A stretch of DNA of 64,000 nucleotides from Mesonia aestuariivivens (GTDB taxonomy: Bacteria; Bacteroidota; Bacteroidia; Flavobacteriales; Flavobacteriaceae): the NCBI RefSeq assembly GCF_019311235.1, contig NZ_JAHWDF010000010.1, positions 1 through 64,000 on the forward strand, given 5' to 3'. Of the stretch, positions 63,497-64,000 are shown in pieces (positions within the stretch are counted from its first letter, which is position 1; each line of letters opens with the position of its first letter). Made by a program: the position numbers and the translations under genes. The notes under the pieces were generated by a model that saw only the letters and a program-made list of their open reading frames with translations, searched no databases and was not told the origin of the DNA.

Positions 63497-64000
63497 TTAA
63501 TTCTGGACAATCGCTAAAGTATTTTTAGCGATTTTTTTGAAACGTTTAGAATAAGTATTTCCGTTTCGTAAATCGGTAACGACATCTTCACCAGAAACTC
63601 CTAAATAATAATCGAAGTTTGTATACATCATTCCCATACCCGAAGAAGTAACACCTGTATGAGCAGTATTAGAAGTTTTCTTATTAAAATAAAGAATTAC
63701 ATTCCCGTCTGTAAATACTTCTAATAATTTAATAGCATGAGGATATTCGACACCATCAACAATCTTATAAGCGTATTTTTTAAATTCACCATGATCATTT
63801 AAAATAAAATTATTAGCTTTTTTGTAATCATAAAAAACTTTTTTAGCATCAATATTATTTTTAAAAACTATCTCATTATTCAAGTTTAATCTTGCTAATC
63901 CCTGTATTATTTCTCCGTTTCACAATTCGATTTCGGCTTCATAAAATGGGTTAACAGCAAAAAAACCTCCACCTACTTTTTGAGAAAAAGTTAAAAGAGG
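63497..64000 (-). pseudogene. Hypothetical protein interrupted by in-frame TGA, runs off window
   Basis: The minus-strand frame from the window edge reads LLTFSQKVGGGFFAVNPF, then YEAEIEL-stop-NGEIIQGLARLNLNNEIVFKN, continuing without break to a stop at 63497. The TGA is at 63920-63922, where TGG (Trp) would restore a single frame. The first residues look like the end of a signal peptide (LLTFSQK), so the full gene is probably about 180 codons with its start just outside the window. The long open part downstream (63497-63883) has the look of a secreted protein of unknown family (VEYPHAIKLLEVFTDGNVILYF). Either a recent nonsense mutation or a sequence error. Confidence 0.7.

Noticed and set aside
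63920-63922. TGA as a selenocysteine codon
   Set aside because: The local sequence fits tryptophan, no selenoprotein family is recognised, and no selenocysteine machinery is seen in the window.

Overview
The window reads as a chromosomal segment of a low-GC member of the Flavobacteriaceae (Bacteroidota). The lineage call rests on several things: a giant secreted repeat protein with a C-terminal type IX secretion (T9SS) sorting domain, a fused SecDF, a sigma/FecR/TonB-receptor signalling operon, DUF5686, DUF6588, DUF6428 and 2TM-domain proteins, signal peptides ending in AQ, and Bacteroidota-type -7 promoter boxes (TAnnTTTG) in front of many housekeeping genes. The genus cannot be fixed from the sequence alone. 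No rRNA, tRNA, CRISPR array, insertion sequence, integrase or phage gene was recognised.

Layout. 1-2.9 kb: 3' end of a T9SS adhesin with 234-bp tandem repeats and a small outer-membrane barrel, followed by about 800 bp of gene-poor DNA with a probable gene remnant. 3.7-10.5 kb: acyl-CoA dehydrogenase, hydroxyacid dehydrogenase, SLC13/RCK transporter, small membrane proteins, deoxynucleoside kinase and a fatty-acid-hydroxylase-like protein. 10.5-15.9 kb (minus): App1-type phosphatase, cytosolic pyrophosphatase, DUF5686 protein, pdhB. 16.0-21.2 kb: etfBA, bifunctional nuclease with UVR motif, nucleoside transporter with a periplasmic domain, and an AbiGi-like gene. 21.2-23.6 kb (minus): YceI / porin / YceI operon with a predicted Crp/Fnr-type activator site. 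23.9-31.1 kb: thyA, TonB-like protein, an ergothioneine pair egtB-egtD facing a class-V PLP enzyme, folA, and a clearly dead fructosamine-kinase gene. 31.2-36 kb: fabD, folE, cysS, yidD, lgt. 36-43.3 kb (minus): secDF, mdh, a DUF6588 protein, gyrB. 44.2-47.4 kb (minus): an arsenic operon arsR / DUF6428 / ACR3 / three-cysteine arsenate reductase, then queE. 47.6-52.9 kb: two lipoproteins (one an inorganic pyrophosphatase), a 58-residue membrane protein, hydrolase, rluF and small proteins. 52.9-55.2 kb (minus): folD and ffh. 55.5-60.3 kb: ECF sigma / FecR / TonB receptor and YitT. 60.3-64 kb: argS, a conserved hypothetical, MarC, and a broken gene running off the end.

How the genes work together. 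EtfBA is the natural electron acceptor for the acyl-CoA dehydrogenase at 3.7 kb. thyA, folA, folE and folD, though dispersed over 30 kb, serve the folate/dTMP cycle. The arsenic operon is a complete sense-reduce-export unit with the same 19-bp putative operator placed twice. egtB and egtD would make the committed intermediates of ergothioneine, and the convergent PLP enzyme is a candidate for the missing C-S lyase.

Most of the window is ordinary core genome and no self-evident new multi-gene system is present. The points most worth a second look are the ergothioneine locus without egtA/egtC, the lipoprotein pyrophosphatase, the activator-type promoter of the YceI/porin operon, the triple-lesion fructosamine-kinase pseudogene, the isolated AbiGi-like gene, and the structured element in front of thyA.
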